64,000 nt of DNA from Punica granatum (GCF_007655135.1 NW_022204289.1:1-64000); one strand, 5' to 3'; positions 46,501 through 57,694 are shown, counted from the stretch's first letter. Made by a program: numbers and translations. Notes: generated from the letters alone by a model not told the origin.

Positions 46501-46899
46501 CCGGTCGGAGAGCAGACGGTCGGAGTGTTTCTTCGAATTTACGGTGTCAAAACGCGTAAGATGAGCAGAACTTAATTAAGCGGTAATTAAATAAAAATGG
46601 CAAGCCTAGACAAGCTAGAGTACCGATAGGGCATGCGAGATATAGGCTCGCATGTAACAGAACCTCCGAATTCGGAACCTCGGGTTTCGCAGACCATATG
46701 CCTTAGCAATTAGGTGTACCCCGTACCCCTAGACCCGGGTAACTTGCCGGCCCTCGACCTTCGGGTCGTAAAATGGCAAGTGGCGACTCCTTCTCACGTG
46801 CGTCCGTCGCGCGTCCCCGGGAAGGTGGATACTCCTAAGCCGCGTTGCATTTAGGCACGCGCATGCGTGCCCCGACGAGATGAAATTCGGGTGCGCACA
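43559..46899 (+). repeat. 3' LTR of the Ogre-like element
   Basis: Same ends as the 5' LTR. Differences seen by eye are about seven substitutions (for example C/G near 44,153, A/C near 44,979, T/G near 45,728) and several homopolymer length changes. Followed by CTCTC at 46,900-46,904. Confidence 0.95.
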
Positions 46900-47205
46900 C
46901 TCTCACATACTTTTCCCAACTAATTTTGAGTTCATCTCCTCAAATCAAACTAAATCAAATTAAATTAAACTTAATTTCATTACCAAACGCAATGTAAGCC
47001 TGTAAGGATTTCTTAGAAAGAAAATCTATATTTATATTATACTTATAATGTCTGCTTCCTCATTGCATATTTTTTTGTTTTTCACACCATACGTAATTAA
47101 TTTGGGCTCTTAGATTCCCTTCAGTCTAATATGGGACCGTTCATTTTTGTACGTTTTAAATTTCAAAAACACCCCTGAAAGATCACGATCTGGTCCCTTT
47201 GTTAT

Positions 47206-48293
47206 AATGAGGATGACATTGTAGGCATTCTCGAGACTAATGATGTCAAGGATATGAAGCCCCTGAATGACAGAGTTCTAATCAAGGTATGCATTCCAGG
47301 ATGCTAGAGTTCCATGAAACCATGGCCTTATAGTAGATTACTGCGGTGAAGGAGAAGACTGCGGGATTCTTGTTGTTGACAGAAGCGACCAAGGGGAAAC
47401 CTTCCTTTGGCGCCATATACATTTGTACCATTTATATATATCATCGGAAATTGTTTGTATAATTGTATTGACCATTTTATTGGCAACCTACGGTTTCCAA
47501 AAGTATCTGTAGAAGGTTTGATGTAGTTCAACTTCTCACAAAATCATTTGGAGTGCGTTTGGATTTAGAGTTGAGTTAAGTTAAATTTTGGTTTTAATTG
47601 GTTTTGTAATGATTGTATTGTTGAATTATGAAAAAAAGTGAAAAAGTAATAATAATTGAGAGAAAGTAATGATTAAGTAATGATTGTGTTGTTAAATTGT
47701 GTAAAAGTAATGAATAGTTGAGAGAATTTCCTATTATTAATTAATGGTTAAAAAAATTTAAAAGAAAAAAGTAATTATTGTGATGTTGAATTAAAGATAA
47801 GTGGAGTTGAGTTGAGTTGAAGGCTTGATGTAGTTCAACTTCTCACAAATCATTTGATCACTCAAAATCTATGCCGAGGAATTTATCATGTTGCCCTGCC
47901 TATCGCATGTACTGGTGCTTGTTGTGTTAGAACAGTTTCTAGCTAGAGGGCAAAGGATGATTTGACAGGGCGAATCCTATGAACAACGTATGAAATCGAT
48001 AAGTCAGTAGAAGATAAGAATTCGACAATCCAATAATTGGTGGTTACAGATCATGTTTGCAGAAGTTTCATGTGTTCTCTCATCGATGGGATGGCGACAC
48101 ATTTGCATGTTTTGAGTAGGTGATCGCAGTCGGGCTAGGCCCCCTTGATGAGTAGGTGAAGAGGAAGCTATTGTCAATCTCTCCAAGGAACACTGTGATG
48201 TATTCTAAGTATGCTGGAAATGAGTTCAAGGGAACTGATGGTTCCGACTACATCGCGCTGAGAGCTTCTGATGTAACGGCAATGCTCTCATAA
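47206..48293 (+). pseudogene. chloroplast co-chaperonin CPN20/CPN21 fragment (U2 copy)
   Basis: The same three exon pieces as in U1: 47,206-47,286 (VGILETNDVKDMKPLNDRVL, then donor GTATGC), 47,343-47,414 (AVKEKTAGFLLLTEATKGKP) and about 48,140-48,293 (SISPRNTVMYSKYAGNEFKG, YIALRASDVTAMLS, TAA). It shares with U1 the TAG after GPLDE (48,152-48,154), so that lesion predates the duplication. It keeps the natural final stop and several residues closer to the functional protein than U1 does. It lacks the first Cpn10 domain and the start. It is further split by the insertion at 47,551-47,819 in what was intron 2. Confidence 0.85.
47551..47819 (+). mobile_element. AT-rich MITE-like insertion flanked by 37-bp direct repeats
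   Basis: The insert begins GAGTGCGTTTGGATTTAGAG and ends GAGTTGAGTTGAGTTGA. It belongs to the AT-rich family of 8,590 and 14,725. On both sides stands a near-identical repeat of about 37 bp (GATGTAGTTCAACTTCTCAC and neighbours; 47,513-47,550 and 47,820-47,856) that occurs once in U1. The repeat is too long for an ordinary target duplication. Confidence 0.7.
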
Positions 48294-50280
48294 CATGGTG
48301 TGGTCGCTCCTGGTTTAGTCTCTTTGATGTTGAGATGTGTTTGAATTGGGTACTAGCAGTGAATTATCTCTGGGCAAGGCCAAAAGGTCGCTTTGCATAT
48401 TGATGGTCTGTGTGTTAATGAAGGAACGTGTTCTTGGTAACCGAAATTGGACAAAGGTCTTTGATTTCCATAAGAATGGAAACAATGGTGCGGTAATGCA
48501 AGCTTATCCATACATAGTTTTGTTGGCACTTTTCAACAACTTATGGACTAGTTGGAGACTTTGAGGGGTATAAAATTACTGACTTCATTAAAATTTAACT
48601 AAACAAAATTTATGAACCGGTTCATTTAGAAGTACGATTCAATTAATGTACTCGATTCGACCGGTGGTTCATGGTCGATAATGTGGCACTTCCTCATTGG
48701 TCCATGCATGATGATTAATTTGTAACATTATTGAAGGTTTGTGGGATGAAAATCGGAAAGTAAAGAATGTAAATACTTTTAAAAAAATTTATGTAAAATT
48801 GATGGTTCATATCAAATAAGGGGATCTAAGGGTTCGTATTAGTTTTGCATACACCGTAGAATTTGAAACTTATAATAATAATAATAAATGTGAACCTCTT
48901 TCAAATGTTTTCGCACGCGTACGGCTAGCAATGGTGCTCCTCGGCTTTCACAATTGTTTCTATATCTCAGCATTAAAAACACTTTCCAATATTTTCAAAT
49001 TTTCTAATCTGCCTCGCTCAGGCAGCCGCTGGTGATGAGTCCTTTCCTCACCCGTTGCTACGTAGCATGCCCCGTTCATGCGCTTCACAGCCACTGTCCG
49101 CGCCCCGGTGAAATGCCACATCGTTTTGGTCATGTGGATTGTTTATTAATTTTTCTGACATAGTTTAAGCCACGTAGGACGCCATATCACAATTTCATCC
49201 CAGCAACTCGACAGTTGGGCATTTTGATGGACAAAATCAAACTTTGCATATCATATTGATAGCAGTTTTTCTTCTTCTTTTTTTGCGCATCAAATTGACA
49301 GCAAAAAACAATTTCATGTATCAAAATAATAATTTTCTCATGAGTTTTTCTACTACACACATTGCTCTTTGAAAAAAAAAACACTACTAAACTGAATTTG
49401 TTCAAGCAGTTCGACAGCTCGTTCCCCTTAAATAATGTCTGGAATTTGAGTCTTGCAGGTGGACAAAAATTAACGCTGTGAGAGATTTACCTCTTAATAG
49501 GCTGACTCAGATCGAATTGGATTAGTCGGAGTCAATGGGCTTTCAAATATCAGTGTACACGCTAAATAAAAGAAAATACTGCCAAGGTTCTTTGATAAGT
49601 ACGTGAATGTATAAATGGCATGCACTGTCCCGAACCAAACATATTTTTTTTCGGGACTCCGTGAACCGCCGGGGACATACAGGGTGGGTAATAATGCCAA
49701 ATGCGATCCGATGATTTCATGGGGTCTCGAACCTGAAATCGGATGAATACTTGAGCTACCCCTTAACCATTAGGTCAAGCCCCTTTGAGTTACGAACCAA
49801 AAGCACTTCTTTAAGCAGTTTCTTCTCCTCCTTGTAATCCTCATTGTTTCATGATGTTTGATCCACCGATAAATATCTACTCGAGTGTGAATAACACATG
49901 TTATGGCTGTTGCTTGCACTAAATCGATCGTCGACTCATCAAATTGTTTTTTGGTGCAGTCAAATCATACTCAATTACAAGCATCGTGAATTATAATAAT
50001 GAAAGAGACATACAAACTATCATAAGTGAGTGTAACGCAGTGATTTACGTTCTCATCTATTAATCTAGAGATTGCGTTTTCAATATTTAATGAGATTACA
50101 TGTGTATCTCTATTAATTATTTATGATTTCTCTTTATTATATTAAACTTTCAGCTTTCCTTATAAAAAAATTGGATCTTATTTCCAAAAATACATACATG
50201 TGTTTCAATAGAAAAGAAAATAAAGGAATCTAATTGGACTTTTGAAATCTAATTAGACTTTCGAAGAAAAAAAAAATTCT
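48294..50280. other. U2 sequence with SINE copies, no gene
   Basis: Contains the 3' UTR-like remainder of the CPN20/21 pseudogene (to about 48,565), a SINE-like copy at 49,395-49,565 and the tRNA-derived SINE at 49,690-49,800 (minus, B box CAGGTTCGAGACCCC). The remainder is AT-rich spacer. Confidence 0.5.
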
Positions 50281-50565
50281 GTCCCCCACTCATGATATGA
50301 GAGATTCATCGTCACGAAGAAATTGACATAAACAACCTTCTCTGCAGTGGCTGACATATACACACGCACTCTATGAGGACACAACACCAAGTACAAATGT
50401 GCCAAATATTTCATAATAATACATCGAAAACACATATACAAATCACTGAGTTGTAACGAGTTAGTGAACTGCGCTCTGTATTGATATTGATAGATATTAG
50501 ATATTCTACACGAATTTAAAACTAATTGGATGATCATAACCAAGTTGACATTCGAAAGAGAATTA

Positions 50566-51612
50566 TTACATCGGACACTTATACATAAGCAACAAAACAA
50601 GACTGTTTATATAGAGAGGAGAAAACATGTTGTTAAACTTGGGAACGCTCGAGCTGGACATCCTGGCCTTGGAGTAGACCTGGAGGTGGTCTGTGACGAT
50701 AGACATGTCGAGGTTCTCATGGTGGTAGGACTTGCAGACGAAGTAAATGACAGTTAATGCGACGAGACCAATGAGGGTCCCGAGCGCAAGCACAAACCAA
50801 AAGATGACCCCTGCCACGATCCTGAGTGCCACACTCTTGATTACAACCCCGACAGCCACGGTGAACTCGAACCCAAACTGGACCAGCCCAAAGCACAGAC
50901 CGAGCAATAGTAAGAAGAAGAAGACGCTCCATAGCTTGCCCCTCAGCAGGGCCTTGCTCTTAGACATTGCCTTCCTACCGTAGACATGCTCGAGGACAGA
51001 CACTACAAATGCCAACTCTCCCACAATTGTTAAGTAGACGATGCCCACAAAATAGGCAATTACTAGGATGACTGCAAGGACGGTTGCAACTACGTGACCA
51101 AATAGAAAACACAGGCAGAAGAGCGCTACAAAAATTAAGTTGTAGACGACGATAAGAAGGAAGAGCCATAGGAATGTGACTATGAGCCTCATCCAAGCTC
51201 TCGGCACAACCCTCATGACCTTCTTGAATGGGACATCGATGGAGTTGTAGACGCATGCGACGGTGTAGATAACAGCTGATGTAGCGAAGAGGGACAAGAT
51301 GAGGACGATGGTGAAGTAGACGAACTTTATGGCTAGGATAATCGCCCAACCGTATTTCTTGTGGGAGAGGGCTTCGTACTCGCCATTTTTCTCGTCATAA
51401 TTGATGAGCTGACCGTGGTCGTTGGTCTTGATGTTGTTCTCGAGGACGAGCTGGGTGACCTTCGAGTGGGCAAGGAAGAAGACGCAGAGAGGGAGGATCA
51501 GGGCAAGCGTGATCTGGGCGAAGAGCTTCTTCCGGGCGGAGATCACCCGGAATGACTCCCCGAACATTCCGCATGCACCGAGGAACTTGAGCCTCTCCGG
51601 TCCTCCCTCCAT
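50566..51612 (-). CDS. plant multi-pass membrane protein of unknown function (copy D), altered C-terminus
   Basis: ATG at 51,610-51,612 (MEGGPERLKFLGACGMFGES), 348 codons, no intron. The six hydrophobic segments of copy A are all present, including QITLALILPLCVFFLAH, FTIVLILSLFATSAVIYTVA, IVTFLWLFLLIVVYNLIFVA and LIGLVALTVIYFVCK, then YHHENLD. Compared with C and E, one C is missing at about 50,661 (GACATCCTGG against GACATCCCTGG). The normal tail DVQLERSQV is therefore replaced by about 30 residues (MSSSSVPKF..., then a hydrophobic SLVLLLMY) before a TAG-class stop at 50,566. The membrane core is intact, so it may still function, perhaps with changed topology or sorting. It is a close recent duplicate of C and E and more distant from A. 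GAA repeats lie about 40 bases upstream of the ATG. Confidence 0.8.
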   Translation of the reverse strand: MEGGPERLKFLGACGMFGESFRVISARKKLFAQITLALILPLCVFFLAHSKVTQLVLENNIKTNDHGQLINYDEKNGEYEALSHKKYGWAIILAIKFVYFTIVLILSLFATSAVIYTVACVYNSIDVPFKKVMRVVPRAWMRLIVTFLWLFLLIVVYNLIFVALFCLCFLFGHVVATVLAVILVIAYFVGIVYLTIVGELAFVVSVLEHVYGRKAMSKSKALLRGKLWSVFFFLLLLGLCFGLVQFGFEFTVAVGVVIKSVALRIVAGVIFWFVLALGTLIGLVALTVIYFVCKSYHHENLDMSIVTDHLQVYSKARMSSSSVPKFNNMFSPLYINSLVLLLMYKCPM

Positions 51613-51659
51613 CAAACTCTAGTTGCGCTCTACACCTTGGTAATGTACTACTGCTTACT

Positions 51660-51714
51660 CTTCTTCTTCTTCTTCTTCTTCTTTCTTCTTCTTCTTCTTC
51701 TTCTTCTTCTTCTA
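51660..51714. repeat. (TTC)n microsatellite upstream of copy D
   Basis: Longer than in U1 and interrupted by one extra T, in the presumed 5' leader of copy D. Confidence 0.95.
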
Positions 51715-51819
51715 CCGTACCAACAATTCGCAGGGCGCGCGGGTTATAAAAAAGGGGTCCTTGGTGATGAGAACATATTGACAAGAGTGACTGAGAGCCA
51801 CACATATGTGGCATCTCCA

Positions 51820-52550
51820 TGCTGAATTGGAAGTGTCTTGATCAAAGAGCACCATAGTGGGAAATGATTCCTCGTTGGACCACTTTCATCAATTGGAAAT
51901 AATAGCATGCAATGTGAGGTCTGTGCTGGCAGATTGCCATATTTCCAAAAATATGTGTCAACTATCGTGTTTACAAATCGAGGATCGATTGAGATGTAAG
52001 TAAGCTATGGTTGTGTAAAAGATTTAAGCATAAACCAAGCGAAGTAGTACATCAATGTGAACTCATGTACATGACCCCATTTTTCTCTGATTAGATTCAT
52101 GGAGCCAAGGCATAGACCCATGTACATAACTTCACACCTTAGTCCATATGTTTGTCTCCACTATAATAGAACTATGAGTAATAATTAGTACTATAACATG
52201 CTGAATTGGAAGTGTCTTGATCAAAAGCAAATAATTCCTCGCTGGACCACTTTCATCAAAAAGAAATAATAGCATGCAATGTGAGGTCTGTGCTGGCAGA
52301 TTGCCATATTTCCAAAAGTATGTGTGAACTATCGTGTTCACAAATCGAGGATCGATTGAGAAGTAAGCAAGCTATGGTTGTGTAAAAGATTTAAGCATAA
52401 ACCACGCGAAGTAGTACATCAATGTGAACTCATGTGCATGACCCCTTTTTATTTTTTCTGATAGGATGCATGGAGCCAACTCAGCCAAGGCTTGGACCCA
52501 TGTACATAACTTCACACCTTAGGCAATATATTTGTCTCCACTATAATATA
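51820..52550. repeat. tandem duplication of about 380 bp
   Basis: 51,820-52,171 and 52,199-52,550 are near-identical, both starting GCTGAATTGGAAGTGTCTTG and running to TTTGTCTCCACTATAATA. U1 has one copy. The duplication is private to U2 and borders the TRIM. Confidence 0.85.
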
Positions 52551-52552
52551 AG

Positions 52553-53446
52553 TGTAAAATTTCAACTTAGGCTTACATAGACTTGAACCCATCTGCAATC
52601 TAAAATCTTAAGCTGATAGGTTGCTGGACCCAAGCCTTATATAAGTTTGTGGTTTCTTTCTCAAATTTTCTATGTGGGACAACATATCTGAACATTTGCC
52701 CTCACGTGAGGACGTGTGGCCCAACACGTGTCACTGACCACGAGCCGAACATCCTCTTCCCTGCTTGGGAAATGGGGGACAAAATACCAAATTAGCTTCG
52801 AGCTCCATACTCGGGCCTGAATAAAGTGCATTTTTAGATACCTCGGAACATAACTTAGGCAATATATTTGTCTCCACTATAATATAACTGTAAAATTTCC
52901 ACTTGGGCATACACAGACTTGAGCCCATTTGCAACCCAAAAGCTTAAACTGATAGGTTGCTGGACTCAAGCCTTATATAAGCTCGTGGTTTCTTTCTCAA
53001 ATTTTCTATGTGAGACAACATATCTCAACACTCGCCCTTACGTGAGGACGTGTGGCCCAACACGTGTCACTGACCACGAGCCGGACATCCTCTTCCGTGC
53101 TTGGGAAATGGGGGACAAAATACCAAATTAGCCTCGAGCTCCATACTCGGACCTAAATAGAGATACATTTTTAGCTACCTCGGAACTAGACCGGGCCACT
53201 CTCGGGTCTAATTAATATGAGGTGCACTCTTGACTGCCACGAAACCGAATCCGGCGTGATGTGAGCCCACCAAGGGCGCGAAAGTATAACCCACTCTGAT
53301 ACCATGTAAAATTTACACTTTGGCCTATACATACTTAAACCCATCTACAACCCAAAAGTTTAAGCTGGTAGGTTGCTGGACCCAAACCTTATATAAGCTC
53401 GAGGTTTCTTTCTTAAATTTTCTACGTGGGACAACATATCTCAACA
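52553..53446 (-). mobile_element. TRIM retroelement with three LTRs
   Basis: Three 142-bp LTRs lie at 53,305-53,446, 52,889-53,030 and 52,553-52,694. On the minus strand each starts TGTTGAGATATG or a variant and ends TTTTACA. Next to the first LTR is TGGTATCAGAGT (53,293-53,304), the initiator-Met tRNA primer site. Target duplications ATAAC flank the two-LTR core (52,884-52,888 and 53,447-53,451). The third LTR with part of the interior and about 30 bp of host flank is a secondary tandem duplication. The interior is about 270 bp with no protein, which defines a terminal-repeat retrotransposon in miniature that depends on other elements for enzymes. Confidence 0.88.
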
Positions 53447-55745
53447 ATAACTATGAGTAATAATTAGTACTATAACGTACACGCCAAACACAAAAGGGTA
53501 ATATACAAATCTTTAAGCATAACGTACGCGTTTTCTTTATATTTTGTTTAGCTTTTTTTCTTTTGCTAGCTTTTGCTTTTGCTTTCTAATGCAAATGCAT
53601 TTTCTTTAAAAAAAAAAAGAAAAAGAAAAAAAGAAAATCTGAAGGAAATGGAATGGTATTCTCAAGTCTCTGTCTTGTCGAGTCTTGAAGAGATACGAGA
53701 ACAATGGGTTAGTATGGATTCCATCACATAACGAATATATAACCAACCTGCATTGACATTTATTTGTTTATTCTTTTTACGTAAACTCTTGAGTTCGAGT
53801 TTTATGAATGAAAAAAAAAAGTTTTACGATATGAGAGCTTTACCCCATAATCCGCCGATCCGGCTCGATTGGTTTAGTTAGAGGTCCATTAAGCTTCTGA
53901 ATATTAAGGTGCACATCGAAAAAATGAATATACATATGAATTATGATCATTAATCTAAATTAATGAACTCAAGGCAGCTCATCGGTTTATTTGAAAAGAA
54001 AAACAAAGAAATTTTAAGTGAATCATTTGAATTTAACAAATAAATTACTTGACATCAAATAATTTACTTATATTTTATATAATTTCCTTGAATTAATTAT
54101 AAGTAAGTTGTTTAGGTTTGATTACAAAGGGAGGCTCATAAATTTACTACGATGAAACAGAAATCCTAATAATTAATTGAGAGACACGGGTGGTCCTCAA
54201 CGAATATCGAAGCTAGAATTTCTTGGTTATTAGGAAAAAGCGTGCATTACTATACGACACTCTTTTTAATTAATTAAGTTATTTAGAACGTTGAAAAAAA
54301 ATGAGCAGTTTTGTGCCATCAATTTGGTTGGTGTTTTTTTTTTTGGAAATATCATAATTGGTTGTATGATAAATGTATTATGTCCTGTTTTCAACCATTA
54401 AACAATCTTCTTAGATAAATTAAGTGATTAAAAATTAAATATTTAATTAATTATAAAAAGAAATACATAAGATGAGTTAAGAAATGATAAGAGTGGGAAG
54501 ATATTTTGTGAAGGGTAAATAGTACCAATAAAAAAAAAATTATTTCATTATCAAATATTTTTATTTAACTCGTTGTGTGATTTTTTTGCTTAATGATTAG
54601 CTTGCATTTGGATACAAACTCTACTCTACCCAACTCAACTTTATTCTTCCCTAAATTCAATAATCATTACTATTTTATCTTTTTCTCCCATTTAATAATA
54701 ATTTATCACTCATATATTTCTCAATAATCTTTATAATAATGTTAATAATAAATTATCCATCTACTTATTTATATATATATATATATATTCACTCGTTCAC
54801 ATATTTATCGATACTTATAATAATTACTTTTTTATCTTTTCTTATTTCACAAATAGAGTAGAGTAGAGTAGAGTAGAATAAGCAATCATACTCTAAAACC
54901 AAACACAATTTAACCTCATTTCTCATCTCTCTTTCCTCCTATTCATATTCTCTTATGATTAATTTATAGCTAACTTTTAGGTATTTATTTGATTAAATTG
55001 AAACAAACACACCCTTACCCTATTTTGTATCTTCCAGAAAAAAAAATTGAATATTTACTGAAATGGGAATTCTTCTACTTTTATTTGAGCTTCAATCCTG
55101 CTGAGCGTGCATCCAAATAGTAAGAAACAAATTATTTTGACGCAATTCAGCAGTGCAAATCAAGATGAATCTATTCATATGTCAATACAGATTCAACTTC
55201 GTATAATATCATTTTGAATTCTTCCACGGTTGACTTAAATATAAATGGTAAGTTCTATGACACGTGTAAAGGTTATGTCATTTCTATCGTTTTATCAAAG
55301 AAGTGTTATTGAGTGGTAAACAATTACAACTCCTATAAGGACAATATAAGGTTGTAATCGAAAAAAATAAAAAAAGAAAGATTATAAGTTCGAGTCTCGA
55401 GAAATGTATTTATTTAGAGGAAGAATAAAATTTTACATTTGATCTTCCGAAATTGCGAGAGTAATGTCTCCAATATTTTTTTCATAAAAAAAACTATCGT
55501 CTTTTCGTTAGTAAGATTTCACGTGCCTGTCAATGATTTTCATATCTTTTTCTTAGACCCTCATCTTATAATAATAATAATAATAATTTTGGAGGTTTAA
55601 GAATGTGCACCCATTTTCTTTTCTGCTTTCTATTTTATGAATTATAAAAGGAGGTTCATGAGTTTAATATAAGGAAATAAAAATCTAAATAATTAATCAT
55701 ATGTATTCTACTAATAAGAGTCGAATCTAAAACTTCATGGTTATT
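53447..55745. other. U2 spacer with SINE and MITE-like repeats, no gene
   Basis: A SINE-like piece lies at 53,770-53,925, a minus-strand SINE piece at 54,175-54,275 and the AT-rich inverted-end repeat at 54,590-54,920. At 54,070-54,090 U2 preserves the empty target of the MULE-like element. Confidence 0.5.
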
Positions 55746-55747
55746 TA

Positions 55748-55830
55748 AAGAGGTATAGCGCAGTAGAGTATGCCTTCACCTGTTGACTTAAAGTTCGTAG
55801 GTTCGATACCTAATGGAACTACCGTTGGAT
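55748..55830 (+). repeat. tRNA-derived SINE (U2 copy)
   Basis: Diverged counterpart of 24,352-24,432, with B box GTAGGTTCGATACC. Confidence 0.5.
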
Positions 55831-56029
55831 CTCTTTTATAACAAAAAAAAAACCATGGCTATCATGCGGTTATCAGGCAAAAGCATTCATTTCTCTTCCC
55901 CGCTTTCTTTCTTTTCCTTACGATGCAAAACTTTTTATTTCCTTTTAAGAGAAAGTGGAAAAGGGAACATATGATTATTTTTACAATAGTTTTTTTTTCG
56001 GTTACAATAGAAAACTCATTGCCTAGTAC

Positions 56030-56148
56030 AAGGAAATGAAAATGAAATCTAATTTAAGGGGCACGGGTAGTCCCACTGATGAGAATCGAACTCGGAACCT
56101 TTAGGTTACCAGGTGAGGATATTAGCCACTGCACTACACCCCCTTTCT
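56030..56148 (-). repeat. tRNA-derived SINE private to U2
   Basis: On the minus strand GGTGTAGTGCAGTGGC is an A-box region and GTTCCGAGTTCGATTCTCAT a B-box region. The U1 counterpart (about 24,590) lacks it, and CAATAGT is present once there but on both sides here, suggesting a target duplication. Confidence 0.65.
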
Positions 56149-56306
56149 CATTTTTACAATAGTTATTCAGTGAAATATGAGGACCTATTAGTGCACAACT
56201 TAAAATAGTTTAGTGCAAGTTTGCTTTTGGAATGTTATTACCTTCGTGATCTAGTCGACTATTGTTATATTACAGTTGGCAATAGTTTAGAGCGTGCATT
56301 GAGTTG

Positions 56307-56319
56307 CCCCCCCCCCCCC
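56307..56319. repeat. poly-C tract (13 bp)
   Basis: Thirteen C residues where U1 has a shorter CCCCCC run. Close to the U2/R' junction. Confidence 0.95.
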
Positions 56320-56339
56320 TGGGGATATAGTCCCTCCGT

Positions 56340-57278
56340 CTCATCTTGCTTATAAATTTCGTCCTGTCCACATCACCTAAAATAGCTCATTGAAATAAGA
56401 AATGGTCGGTTGTTGCTTGCACTTAATCATCGATAATCGTCAAAAGGATTTAACTCAGTGGAGCATGTTCTCGAGACAACCATGTACAAATGTGCGAAAT
56501 TATTGGACCGCGCTTATATGGGTTCAGACCCATACTTTCCTCTTGGAGCTAGTGTGGGACAATTATTTGTCCCCCCCCCCCCCCCCCCCACCAATTACTT
56601 CCAACGCCTACCCTCATGTGGCGACATATAATCTTACACGTGATGTGGGCTCGCGTAGCACGCGTGTCTCCCCAGGATAATCTCATTTTTAGCTCTGATA
56701 CCACATGTTGAACCGGGCTTATACGGGTTCGGAACAATTTACAACTCAAAAATTTAAGTCAATAGATTATTCAGGTTTCATTTAAATAATGAAAATCTAT
56801 TCTAGGTTATGTTTCAGGAAGTATTCCACGGAGTTTTAGTTTGATATGTATAATAGAGAAAAATCCATGGGATGTTTATGAATTTTAATCAATCTCCGGG
56901 GTAATGGGTTGAGAGATCTAAGACTGGAAAAGAATTTTCAAATTCTATTTTTATGAATTTGGAAGTAGAATCATTATCAAAGTTGATTTCAATCCTTAAC
57001 GATAAATAATAAATAAAAAGAAAAAAAGAATGAAATCTTATTGGAACTCCATATTCAATTCATGGTGGTGACAAAACCCTATACTTTTCATTACAAAATG
57101 AATAAACCGGAAAAGGATGGATTATTTTGTGAAAGAATTTGGTATTGATCCTACAAAATTGGAAAACTTGCTCTGTCCAACCTGCGGGCCTCACCCCACT
57201 TATAAAACTGTTCACTTTCCTTCTGGGGCCGGTGTGGGACAATTATTTGTCCCCCACCCATTACTTCCAACAGAAATG
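56340..57278. repeat. segment R' (partial copy of 9,330-11,610)
   Basis: Joins U2 to U3. It carries the empty sites of the solo LTR and of the 10,531 element. A minus-strand TGGTATCAGAGC (56,692-56,703) is a perfect initiator-Met primer-site sequence next to LTR-like sequence, so R itself is probably derived from an old TRIM-type retroelement. A 19-C run lies at 56,571-56,589. Confidence 0.8.
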
Positions 57279-57694
57279 TCTCAGCAATTATCACAAGTGT
57301 TTGCTCTCCCTCGCTCAGGCAGCCGCTGGTGATGAGTCCTTTCCTCACCCGTTGCTTCGTAGCATGCCCCGTTCATGTGCTTCACAGCCAATGTCCGCGC
57401 GCCGGTTAAATGCTACATCGTTTTGGTCATGTGGATTGTTTATTAATTTTTCTGACATAGTTTAAGACACGTAGGACGCCATATCACAATTTCATCGCAG
57501 CAACTCGACAATTGGGCATTTTGATGGACATAATCAAACTTTGCATATCATATTGATAGCAGTTTTTCTTTTTTTCTTTTTTTGCGCAACAAATTGACAG
57601 CAAAAAACAATTTCATGTATCAAAATAATAATTTTCTCATGAGTTTTTCTACTACACACATTGCTTTTTGAATAAGAAAACGCTACTAAAGTGA

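Larger units (their letters stand above)
27504..46899 (+). mobile_element. Ogre-like Tat-lineage Ty3/gypsy LTR retrotransposon, 19.4 kb
   Basis: A complete element with two LTRs of 3,332 and 3,341 bp, a 12.7-kb interior, a primer-binding site, a polypurine tract and perfect CTCTC target duplications (27,499-27,503 and 46,900-46,904). U1 shows the empty site (AAATTCTCTCATATAC at about 14,975). Order: extra ORF1, gag, protease with G-patch-like region, intron, RT, gypsy RNase H, archaeal-type RNase H, integrase, 3' repeats. The large size, ORF1 before gag, tRNA-Arg primer, protease-RT intron and second RNase H are hallmarks of Tat/Ogre elements. The LTRs differ at about seven substitutions by eye (about 0.2%), so insertion is recent. 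Frameshifts in gag and integrase suggest this copy cannot supply all its own proteins. Confidence 0.96.
46900..56340. repeat. tandem array unit U2, right part
   Basis: Continues the U2 unit after the Ogre and is collinear with 14,973-24,770 of U1. It lacks the MULE-like element and the roughly 60-bp (TA)n segment found in U1 and U3 beside the membrane-protein gene. It has private insertions: a repeat at 47,551-47,819, a 380-bp duplication and a TRIM. Confidence 0.9.
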
